DNA of 6,121 bases from assembly GCA_018063485.1 (NCBI GenBank), contig JAGPBG010000145.1, positions 1-6,121 of the forward strand, given 5' to 3'. How positions within the stretch are numbered: position 1 is the stretch's first letter; every line of letters starts with the position of its first letter. The stretch is from Cypionkella sp. GTDB taxonomy: Bacteria > Pseudomonadota > Alphaproteobacteria > Rhodobacterales > Rhodobacteraceae. A program made the translations under genes and the position numbers. The notes below the pieces were generated by a model. The model ran no database searches, was not told the origin of the DNA, and worked only from the letters and a program-made list of their open reading frames with translations. This document shows, in pieces, positions 1 to 5,299 of the stretch.

Positions 1-29
1 GGCTAGGCCAAAGACAACCAATTCCAAGC

Positions 30-33
30 GGAG
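30..33 (+). promoter_or_regulatory. Ribosome binding site of leuB
   Basis: GGAG lies six bases before the ATG at 40 and supports that start. The 39 bases ahead of leuB are too short to show a promoter; leuB may be co-transcribed with a gene to the left of the window. Confidence 0.7.
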
Positions 34-39
34 CCTGAC

Positions 40-1146
40 ATGGCCAATCCTTCTCTTCTTATCCTTGCCGGCGACGGTATCGGCCCCGAAGTCATGGCGG
101 AGGTCAAGCGCCTGATTGCCTGGTTTGATGTCAAGCGTGGCGTGACATTTGACGTCTCCGAAGGTCTGGTTGGGGGCTGTTCCTATGATGTGCATGGCAC
201 GCCGCTAACGGATGAAACCATGGCCCGCGCCCAAGCGGTTGATGCCGTTTTGCTGGGCGCGGTGGGTGGTCCGAAATACGATGCCCTTGATTTCTCGGTA
301 AAGCCCGAGCGCGGATTGCTGCGGCTGCGCAAGGAAATGGATCTTTTCTCAAACCTGCGTCCGGCACAGTGCTTTGACGCTTTGGCAGATTTTTCCAGCC
401 TGAAGAAGGAAATTGTCGCAGGGCTTGATATCGTGATCGTGCGCGAGCTGACATCGGGGGTCTATTTTGGCGAACCACGCGGGATTTTCGTTGAGGGCAA
501 CGAGCGCGTGGGCATCAATACCCAGCGCTATACGGAATCCGAAATCGCCCGCGTTGCGCGTTCGGCGTTTGAGCTGGCGCGCAAGCGCTCGGGCAGGGTT
601 TGCTCGATGGAGAAGGCCAATGTGATGGAATCGGGCATTCTGTGGCGCGAAGTGGTGCAGGAAATCCACGACAAGGAATATCCCGACATCAAGTTGTCGC
701 ATATGTATGCCGATAACGGGGCCATGCAGTTGGTCCGCGCGCCCAAACAGTTTGACGTGATCGTTACCGACAACCTGTTTGGCGACGTGCTTTCAGATTG
801 CGCTGCGATGCTGACGGGATCCTTGGGAATGCTGCCCTCTGCCAGCCTTGGCGCGCCAATGGCCAATGGCCGCCCCAAGGCACTATATGAACCAGTGCAT
901 GGCTCGGCTCCCGACATCACCGGGCAGGGTAAGGCAAATCCGATCGCCTGTATTTTGTCTTTTGCGATGGCGTTGCGCTATTCCTTCGATCTTGGGGCGG
1001 AAGCAACTCGGGTCGAAAACGCTGTGGAAAAGGTGCTGGCAGACGGTGTTCGGACGGCTGATCTGATGGGCCCCGAAGGCGGCAAGCCGGTATCGACCAG
1101 CCAGATGGGCGATGCAATCCTGGCGGCACTTGAGGCGTCGCTCTGA
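40..1146 (+). CDS. leuB: 3-isopropylmalate dehydrogenase
   Basis: LeuB oxidatively decarboxylates 3-isopropylmalate with NAD+ to 2-oxoisocaproate, the third step specific to leucine synthesis, in the cytoplasm as a homodimer. The 368-residue length is normal for the family. By alignment in mind to the Thermus enzyme, the substrate-binding residues are present: R97 and R107 (in [13 protein letters not shown]), R135 and Y142 ([15 protein letters not shown]), K192 (MEKANVM), D225 (YADNGAMQ), and the metal ligands D249 and D253 in the family signature NLFGDVLSD (245-253). The NAD-binding loop [15 protein letters not shown] (287-301) has the Asp-Ile pair typical of NAD+ rather than NADP+ use. The ATG at 40 gives the normal N-terminus ([13 protein letters not shown]) and has GGAG six bases upstream. 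The upstream partner (leuD or another gene) lies outside the window. No other leu gene is present downstream, where an unrelated transporter follows. Confidence 0.97.
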   Translation: MANPSLLILAGDGIGPEVMAEVKRLIAWFDVKRGVTFDVSEGLVGGCSYDVHGTPLTDETMARAQAVDAVLLGAVGGPKYDALDFSVKPERGLLRLRKEMDLFSNLRPAQCFDALADFSSLKKEIVAGLDIVIVRELTSGVYFGEPRGIFVEGNERVGINTQRYTESEIARVARSAFELARKRSGRVCSMEKANVMESGILWREVVQEIHDKEYPDIKLSHMYADNGAMQLVRAPKQFDVIVTDNLFGDVLSDCAAMLTGSLGMLPSASLGAPMANGRPKALYEPVHGSAPDITGQGKANPIACILSFAMALRYSFDLGAEATRVENAVEKVLADGVRTADLMGPEGGKPVSTSQMGDAILAALEASL

Positions 1147-1310
1147 ATCTTGAGGCGAGCGGTAGCCAGGGCACGACTGCTGGCCAAGGTATGGCCCGCC
1201 TGCGCAAAGACATTCATGATCCCTGTGCTGCCGGTCTGGTCAAAAACCAGGGCGTAGATTGCAAACAGGCAGGGCAGGGGACGGGAAAAGAACGGCGAAC
1301 CGATGCGAGA

Positions 1311-1332
1311 TCAGATGAAAGCGGGCATCTGA
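1311..1332. repeat. Inverted repeat TCAGATG/CATCTGA
   Basis: Perfect 7-base arms TCAGATG (1311-1317) and CATCTGA (1326-1332) flank an 8-base loop. No T-run follows on either strand, so it is not a classical terminator. It could be an mRNA hairpin in the transporter 5' leader or a protein-binding site; chance is also possible. Confidence 0.35.
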
Positions 1333-1432
1333 AACCAGATCCCGAGATATGGATCCGGGCTTTCCGACTTGCCCGGTATTTGCGGGGCTGGTGGCAGGCA
1401 GTCGGGTGGCTCTCTTGTGTCTTTACCTCTTT

Positions 1433-1436
1433 GGAG
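1433..1436 (+). promoter_or_regulatory. Ribosome binding site of leader ORF
   Basis: GGAG sits five bases before the ATG at 1442. It is the best Shine-Dalgarno sequence upstream of the transporter, yet it is spaced for the 16-codon frame and not for the transporter start at 1495, which has no good site of its own. Confidence 0.5.
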
Positions 1437-1441
1437 TGAAG

Positions 1442-1492
1442 ATGTTCGCGGTAACGGCTGCATTGGGCGGCACATCTTTGGTCAGTTGGTGA
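1442..1492 (+). CDS. Putative 16-aa leader peptide before transporter
   Basis: A short frame reads MFAVTAALGGTSLVSW and stops with TGA at 1490-1492, two bases before the transporter ATG (1495-1497). It has a well-placed GGAG, whereas the transporter start has only weak purines too close to its ATG. This arrangement fits translational coupling, in which ribosomes that finish the leader re-initiate on the transporter. The peptide is hydrophobic and small-residue rich, and it has no run of one regulatory amino acid as in amino-acid attenuators. It lies in a different frame from the transporter, so it is not its missing N-terminus unless there is a frameshift. That it is translated is inference; a chance short ORF cannot be excluded. 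Confidence 0.35.
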   Translation: MFAVTAALGGTSLVSW

Positions 1493-1494
1493 AT

Positions 1495-2502
1495 ATGCCT
1501 GTCGTTCAATCGAACCTGCGCGGCGCAATTTTTTCACTGATCGCCTTCGGCGTCTATTCCACGCACGATGTCTTGGTGAAATACCTTGGCGGCAGTTACA
1601 GCCCGTTTCAATTGATCTTTTTCTCGGGTCTTCTGGGCTTTCCGTTCATTACCATCATGCTGATGAGCGATCGGACCGATGGCAATCTGATCCCGAAACA
1701 TCCGGGCTGGACTGCGTTGCGCACAGCCACTGCGGTATTGAACGGCTTGGCAGGGTTCTATGCCTTTTCCGTTCTGCCAATGGCACAATGTTACGCCATC
1801 TTTTTCGCGACGCCAATCATGATCACCCTTCTGGCGATTCCGATTCTGGGCGAAAAGGTGGGGTTGCATCGTGGCCTTGCAATTGTTGTGGGTCTGATCG
1901 GGGTGATCGTGGTCTTGCGTCCGGGGCAAGAACCGTTTTCACTTGGTCATCTGGCCGCCCTGATGGCGGCCTGCCTGAGTTCGATGACTTCGGTGATCGT
2001 TCGCAAGATCGGGCATGATGAGCGGTCTGTGGTGCTGATGCTTTATCCAATGGTCGCCAATTTCGTGGTCATGGCCGTTGCCTTGCCGTTTGTCTATCGA
2101 CCGATCCCGGTTGCGCACCTGGGCCTGATGGGCGGCATGGCGCTGTTGGGGCTGTTGGGCGGCATCTTGATCATTACAGCCTATCGCCGTGCACCTGCGA
2201 TTATCGTTGCACCGATGCAGTATTCGCAGATCATCTGGGCCATTCTCTTTGGCTGGTTCATGTTTGACGAGAATATCGACTTCTGGACTGCTGTTGGGAC
2301 CGCCATCATCATTGCCGCAGGGGTTTATATTGTCTTTCGAGAAGATCAGCCCTCGGTATCGAAAAACCGGCCAGTGCTTGAAACCCGCTCACGCTTTGAA
2401 AACGACACCACCCCGCGTGTTGGCCTCTGGCTCAGATTATTGGATCACCGTCGTCTGGTCGGCAAGCAGGAGGGCTTGGCGGGTCATGATGGGGATGCGT
2501 AA
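1495..2502 (+). CDS. EamA/DMT-family inner-membrane transporter
   Basis: A 335-residue membrane protein of the drug/metabolite transporter superfamily, with two tandem EamA repeats (about residues 9-142 and 152-282). About ten hydrophobic segments are visible, near residues 10-28, 38-57, 75-95, 98-117, 126-143, 151-169, 179-200, 208-229, 236-256 and 264-282. The first repeat shows the usual pattern of a small helix-1 motif (AFGVYSTHDVLVKYLG), PFQLIFF, and ILGEKVGLHRG at its end. The second ends in FGWFMFDENIDFWTAVGTAIIIAAGVYIVFRE. The substrate cannot be told from sequence; relatives export amino acids, metabolites or drugs. The ATG at 1495 gives the normal family N-terminus. Longer frames from TTG 1369 add an unrelated Gly/Ser-rich stretch, and GTG 1489 is a possible near-identical start. 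The roughly 50-residue tail after the last helix is hydrophilic and probably cytoplasmic. Confidence 0.9.
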   Translation: MPVVQSNLRGAIFSLIAFGVYSTHDVLVKYLGGSYSPFQLIFFSGLLGFPFITIMLMSDRTDGNLIPKHPGWTALRTATAVLNGLAGFYAFSVLPMAQCYAIFFATPIMITLLAIPILGEKVGLHRGLAIVVGLIGVIVVLRPGQEPFSLGHLAALMAACLSSMTSVIVRKIGHDERSVVLMLYPMVANFVVMAVALPFVYRPIPVAHLGLMGGMALLGLLGGILIITAYRRAPAIIVAPMQYSQIIWAILFGWFMFDENIDFWTAVGTAIIIAAGVYIVFREDQPSVSKNRPVLETRSRFENDTTPRVGLWLRLLDHRRLVGKQEGLAGHDGDA

Positions 2503-2515
2503 AACCCCGCACACC

Positions 2516-2539
2516 CTCTTGCAAAGCCGCTCACAAGAG
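2516..2539 (+). repeat. Inverted repeat between transporter and tRNA
   Basis: CTCTTG (2516-2521) and CAAGAG (2534-2539) form 6-base arms around a 12-base loop, followed only by TTTAA. It lies 13 bases after the transporter stop and could be a weak terminator or transcript-end hairpin. It overlaps the possible -35 of the tRNA promoter. Short arms and a long loop keep the confidence low. Confidence 0.25.
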
Positions 2540-2547
2540 TTTAACCG
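2519..2547 (+). promoter_or_regulatory. Possible tRNA-Pro promoter
   Basis: TTGCAA (2519-2524) is followed after 17 bases by TAACCG (2542-2547). This would place initiation some 6-8 bases before the mature tRNA 5' end, a common spacing for stable-RNA genes. The -10 box is poor, and the tRNA could instead be transcribed by read-through from the transporter. Confidence 0.25.
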
Positions 2548-2559
2548 AAGCGCCACGGT

Positions 2560-2636
2560 CGGAGCGTAGCGCAGTCTGGTAGCGCACCTGCTTCGGGAGC
2601 AGGGGGTCGGAGGTTCGAATCCTCTCGCTCCGACCA
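2560..2636 (+). tRNA. tRNA-Pro (anticodon CGG)
   Basis: A 77-base gene folds into a complete cloverleaf. The acceptor stem is CGGAGCG (2560-2566) paired with CGCTCCG (2626-2632), then A73 and an encoded CCA (2634-2636). The anticodon stem CCTGC/GCAGG (2587-2591, 2599-2603) closes the loop TTCGGGA, giving anticodon CGG at 2594-2596, which reads CCG proline codons. The TTCGAAT T-loop (2614-2620) is standard. The C1-G72 first pair with A73, and G at position 37 (2597), are hallmarks of bacterial proline tRNAs. The antisense strand gives a spurious protein-like frame that should not be annotated. Confidence 0.97.
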
Positions 2637-2939
2637 ATAGATATAATCCCGATATATCAATGACTCGAAGGAGAATGTGTATTCGTACCGAAACATCCTA
2701 TCGTGTCTATATGGCGGGCAAATACGAAATACATTTTGCATAGCAAGCCTGCCGCTTCCTTTTCGAGATCAGCCTTGCTTGCTTTGATTCGCCGGCCAAC
2801 TGTCTGAGTGCGCCCTGCCCTTTCCCGACTGGGAAATCAGGTGCCTCAACTGCCGCAATCAACGCGGGCAGCCTCTCGGCCCGACCCGCGCCAAGGCGGT
2901 CGCCTCTGTCAAAGACAAAGGCGGTGGCCCCGCTTCCCC
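2637..2939. other. Gene-free, partly AT-rich segment after tRNA-Pro
   Basis: No supported gene in about 300 bases between the tRNA and the stop of the leftward oxidoreductase gene. By hand count, 2641-2740 contains 38 G or C in 100 bases, clearly below the neighbouring genes, while 2741-2820 is back near 59%. Directly after the CCA lies a 6-base A/T-rich inverted repeat, GATATA (2640-2645) and TATATC (2653-2658). Short open stretches without start codons exist on both strands, including a + strand one with a CxxC (codons at 2842-2853), but none resembles a family I know. The right end holds the hairpin described separately. The composition and position next to a tRNA 3' end are compatible with an old integration scar, though no integrase or attachment repeat is visible. 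Confidence 0.5.
2901..2923 (-). terminator. Hairpin at 3' end of oxidoreductase transcript
   Basis: On the minus strand, CGCCTTTGTC and GACAGAGGCG form a 10-base-pair stem with a TTT loop, 16 bases after the oxidoreductase stop. One pair is G-U in the minus-strand RNA, and the same position is a C-A mismatch in plus-strand RNA, which suggests the fold matters for the leftward transcript. No U-run follows, so it may be a 3' stabilising hairpin or act with Rho. Confidence 0.35.
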
Positions 2940-4460
2940 TCAGACAGCCCCAAACATCGCGCGGGCCTGCGCCAGCGCCATCTGTGGCCGACCAACGGTT
3001 GCTACGGCCAGCGTGCGACCCGCCTGGCGATAGCTGATCATTGCATCCGCGGCAGCGATATCGCCGTCAATGGCGATTTCATCCCAAGTCTGAGCATGGC
3101 CGACATATTGCAGACGCAGGTCGTGATGCGCGCTCCAGAAAAACGGTACGTCACGGTAGGGTTTGTCAGCGCCCAGCATGTTCTCGGCGGCGATCTGGCC
3201 CTGACGCGTGGCCACAACCCAATGCTCGATGCGCACCATGTCGCCCTTCCAAGGCCAACGCGCGATGTCACCCGCCGCATATATATCGGGGATAGAGGTC
3301 TGAAGGCGGTCACTCACCACCACGCCATGATCAAGCGTAAGCCCCGCCGCCTCGGCCAGTGCCAGCCTTGGGCGCACACCGACGCCAAGGATCACCAGGT
3401 CGGCAGGCAGATCGGTGCCGTCCGCCAGCACCACCCGATCCGCTGCGATGGTGGCAATCGAATTGCCCATGTGAAAGACCGTGCCCGCAACTTCGTGCCG
3501 CGCTTTGATGGCGTCGCCAAGTTCGGCACCAAGGATGCGCTCCAACGGGCGGGCATCAAGCGAGACGACTTGCACCGCAAGCCCGCGCTTGGTCAGTGCG
3601 GCCGCAGTTTCCAGCCCGATGAAGCCGGACCCCAGAACAACCGCCGTCTTTGCGCCCTCGGCCCGCGTAATGATCGCACGCGCATCAGCGATTGCGCGCA
3701 AGGTATGGACATGGGGTAGATCCGCACCTGGAATCGGCAGGTGAACGGGCTCTGCTCCGGTGGCCAGAAGCAGGCGGTCATAGCCATGGCGCGCGCCGTC
3801 TTCGGTGATCACCTCACGCAGGTCGGCGTCAATGCGGGCGACAGGGCTGGCGAGATGAAGGTCGATCTTTACCTCTGCATACCAACTTTCACCGCGCAGC
3901 GGCATCCAAGCCTCTTTTGCTGTGCCCGCAAGATAGTCTTTCGACAGGTTGGGCCGGTCAATCGGAGCCGACGCCTCACTGCTGAACATCGTCAGTTTGC
4001 CTTGATAACCACGCCGCCGCAGCATCTCGGCTGCGGCAAAGCCCGCAGCGCCACCGCCCACGATGATGATACGCTGTGGATGATCCGCCGCGTTGGTCTG
4101 TTCGGGTTCCGGCTGCGGGTCAATTTGTTCGCGCACGACAAAGCGGTTGCCTTCCAGGTCCACCCGCCACACCGCCACCGGGTCAAAGGCGGGGGCACCC
4201 AACGCCTCACCGCTGCGCAAGGAAAACAAGGCATGGTGAAGTGGGCAGCGCACCGTTTCACCCTCGATAGCACCACGGTCCAGCCTGCCGCCGTAATGGG
4301 TGCATTGGTTGCCAATGGCCACCACCTCTTCGCCAAGGCGTGCCAGCAGCACCTGCTTTTTGCCGACAAACCCACGCAACATTCGGTGGGTACCAAAATC
4401 GGCAAGTGTCACACCTTTGGTCAGATCGGGGGTGTTTTCCTGTGTGGATGGGGTGGTCAT
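2940..4460 (-). CDS. Rieske [2Fe-2S]/FAD-NAD(P)H oxidoreductase fusion
   Basis: A 506-residue two-part redox enzyme. Residues about 12-112 are a Rieske-type ferredoxin domain with cluster ligands C53, H55, C72 and H75 (NQCTHYGG and RCPLHHALF). After a charged Pro/Glu linker (113-128) comes a flavoprotein of the ferredoxin-reductase/AIF class. It has the FAD dinucleotide motif VGGGAAG (134-140), the NAD(P)H-binding motif VVLGSGFIGLE (274-284), the second FAD motif IPDIYAAGDIARWP (390-403) and a reductase C-terminal domain (FWSAHHDLRLQYVGHA, 441-456). This matches the AIFM3-like architecture and implies NAD(P)H-to-FAD-to-[2Fe-2S] electron transfer in the cytoplasm; no signal peptide is seen. 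The acceptor is unknown; an oxygenase component or stress repair are options. The ATG at 4460 has AAAGGAGA six bases upstream. The gene lies 66 bases after the sigma-factor gene on the same strand. Long frames on the opposite strand are shadows. Confidence 0.93.
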   Translation of the reverse strand: MTTPSTQENTPDLTKGVTLADFGTHRMLRGFVGKKQVLLARLGEEVVAIGNQCTHYGGRLDRGAIEGETVRCPLHHALFSLRSGEALGAPAFDPVAVWRVDLEGNRFVVREQIDPQPEPEQTNAADHPQRIIIVGGGAAGFAAAEMLRRRGYQGKLTMFSSEASAPIDRPNLSKDYLAGTAKEAWMPLRGESWYAEVKIDLHLASPVARIDADLREVITEDGARHGYDRLLLATGAEPVHLPIPGADLPHVHTLRAIADARAIITRAEGAKTAVVLGSGFIGLETAAALTKRGLAVQVVSLDARPLERILGAELGDAIKARHEVAGTVFHMGNSIATIAADRVVLADGTDLPADLVILGVGVRPRLALAEAAGLTLDHGVVVSDRLQTSIPDIYAAGDIARWPWKGDMVRIEHWVVATRQGQIAAENMLGADKPYRDVPFFWSAHHDLRLQYVGHAQTWDEIAIDGDIAAADAMISYRQAGRTLAVATVGRPQMALAQARAMFGAV

Positions 4461-4466
4461 AGCCGG

Positions 4467-4474
4467 TCTCCTTT
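4467..4474 (-). promoter_or_regulatory. Ribosome binding site of oxidoreductase
   Basis: AAAGGAGA on the minus strand ends six bases before the ATG at 4460 and fixes that start. Confidence 0.8.
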
Positions 4475-4493
4475 CACGGATCGGCGCTGGCTC

Positions 4494-4511
4494 AGGCCCG
4501 GATTTGGGCCT
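4494..4511 (-). repeat. Intercistronic hairpin between sigma and oxidoreductase
   Basis: AGGCCC (4494-4499) and GGGCCT (4506-4511) form a 6-base-pair GC-rich stem with a 6-base loop in the 66-base gap. On the minus strand no U-run follows, so full termination is unlikely; partial attenuation or mRNA processing is possible. On the plus strand a T-run (4523-4528) occurs 11 bases beyond the stem, too far for a standard terminator, and no + strand gene is there to end. Confidence 0.35.
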
Positions 4512-4526
4512 TTGCCTGCGGCTTTT

Positions 4527-5231
4527 TTACATTCTGCTTAACCCTTCTGCTTTGGCGTGGGCCAGCACATTGGCGGTGATACGATCGCAACGCACACCAT
4601 CGAAGCTGAATGCCTCCGCCAGCGAGGTGTCCATCGCTTGGGCCAGCCCCTCACGCATCAGACTGCGGGCGCGGAAAAATCGGCTGCGCACCGTGGCTTG
4701 GGGGATATCAAGGGCAGTGGCCACCTCCTCGACACTCATCTCTTCCACAGCACGCAGCATGAAGACGGTGCGGAAGACCTCGGGCAGCAGATCAATGCGC
4801 ACCTCCATCAGCCTGCGTAGCTGTGTGCGCAACAACTCTTGCTCGGGCCCATGCGAAGGCGCCTCGGTCAGGGCGGCTTGGGTCTTGGGATCAGGCGACA
4901 GCATGGCAACCTCCAACGGGATGATATGTGCCGATGTGCGGCGCAGGCGACCCAGGGCTTCATTCGTGACAATGCGGACAAGCCAAGTCGAAAGCTTGCT
5001 TTCGGCGCGGTAACCGGCCAAGGCCCGCCAGGCGCGAAGCCACGCCTCTTGCGCCGCATCTTCGGCCTCGGCATCATTTTTCAGGATCGAGCGGGCGGTG
5101 CGAAACAAAAGTTGGTTATGCCGCCGCATCAGCACTTCGAATGCCGCCGCATCACCGGCCACGGCACCCGCGATCAGATCGGCCTCTGACATTTTGCCTG
5201 TCAGCAAAGCGGCGCGGGAATGGGCATACAT
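4527..5231 (-). CDS. ECF-type RNA polymerase sigma factor
   Basis: A 234-residue sigma-70 family protein with only regions 2 and 4, as in extracytoplasmic-function factors. Region 2 spans about 33-100, with the core-binding helix DAEAEDAAQEAWLRAWRAL (53-71) and the -10-recognising segment SKLSTWLVRIVTNEALGRLRR (78-98). Region 4 spans about 136-195, with the helix-turn-helix MSVEEVATALDIPQATVRSR (165-184) that reads the -35 element. A 39-residue tail (196-234) follows and contains FSFDGVRCDRITANVLA with the only cysteine of the protein (C215). It is longer than a minimal ECF factor (about 170-190). The ATG at 5231 is preferred because GGAGGA lies six bases before it; the inner Met14 has no comparable site. 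No anti-sigma gene is adjacent in the window. It probably directs transcription of the downstream oxidoreductase and perhaps of itself and folE, which is inference. I do not assign an ECF subgroup. Confidence 0.92.
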   Translation of the reverse strand: MYAHSRAALLTGKMSEADLIAGAVAGDAAAFEVLMRRHNQLLFRTARSILKNDAEAEDAAQEAWLRAWRALAGYRAESKLSTWLVRIVTNEALGRLRRTSAHIIPLEVAMLSPDPKTQAALTEAPSHGPEQELLRTQLRRLMEVRIDLLPEVFRTVFMLRAVEEMSVEEVATALDIPQATVRSRFFRARSLMREGLAQAMDTSLAEAFSFDGVRCDRITANVLAHAKAEGLSRM

Positions 5232-5237
5232 GGTCTA

Positions 5238-5243
5238 TCCTCC
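5238..5243 (-). promoter_or_regulatory. Ribosome binding site of sigma factor
   Basis: GGAGGA on the minus strand, six bases before the ATG at 5231, decides for this start over the internal Met14 codon, whose upstream bases (ACAGGCAAA) are weak. Confidence 0.8.
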
Positions 5244-5245
5244 GA

Positions 5246-5258
5246 ACTTGGGTCAAGT
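5246..5258. repeat. Short palindrome upstream of sigma gene
   Basis: ACTTG and CAAGT, separated by GGT, form a 13-base dyad immediately upstream of the sigma-factor ribosome binding site. It has the same 5-3-5 layout, but another sequence, as the dyad at 6099-6111 upstream of folE. It could be a regulator site or a small hairpin near the ribosome binding site; chance is quite possible. No recognisable ECF-type -35/-10 pair was found in the 68-base gap 5232-5299. Confidence 0.2.
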
Positions 5259-5299
5259 CTGACGCAAAGGCCGCAAGAAGCAACCGCCTGCGTGACGTT

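Larger units (their letters stand above)
1147..1441. other. Intergenic region, leuB to transporter leader
   Basis: About 300 bases without a confident gene. A + strand frame of 82 codons (1191-1439) spans most of it, but its only Shine-Dalgarno-like bases (AAGG) lie one base before the ATG, the codon choice is unremarkable, and I recognise no family in it. Its TGA is two bases ahead of the next ATG at 1442, which could be chance. The region also contains a 7-base inverted repeat (1311-1332) and a 9-base direct repeat (CTTGAGGCG at 1129-1137 and 1149-1157) that straddles the leuB stop. No Rho-independent terminator with a T-run was found after leuB, and no convincing -35/-10 pair was found for the transporter. 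Confidence 0.5.

Noticed and set aside
978..1217. Minus-strand frame overlapping the leuB 3' end
   Set aside because: Mostly antisense to leuB, no ribosome binding site, no recognisable family; the open stretch upstream of its ATG has no start codon.
1369..1494. N-terminal extension of the transporter from TTG 1369
   Set aside because: The added residues are Gly/Ser-rich and unlike the family N-terminus; the ATG at 1495 begins the normal first helix region.
2541..2741. Minus-strand frame reading [17 protein letters not shown]
   Set aside because: This is the well-known spurious translation of the antisense strand of a tRNA gene, not a protein.
2788..2939. Plus-strand open stretch with a CLNC (CxxC) motif, considered as a zinc-finger gene fragment
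   Set aside because: It has no ATG, GTG or TTG in frame, only one CxxC, and runs into the antisense of the oxidoreductase; too little to call a gene or a remnant.
2560..2940. Genomic island inserted at tRNA-Pro
   Set aside because: No integrase, no transposase and no repeat of the tRNA 3' end were found in the window, so only the composition remark is kept.
2808..3719. Long + strand frame of 303 codons
   Set aside because: It lies almost entirely antisense to the Rieske-FAD oxidoreductase, starts at GTG without a ribosome site, and its translation is Arg/His/Gln-rich low-complexity typical of an antisense shadow.
3741..4541. Long + strand frame of 266 codons
   Set aside because: Antisense to the oxidoreductase N-terminus and to the sigma-gene end; no recognisable domain, whereas the opposite strand has full Rieske and FAD motifs.
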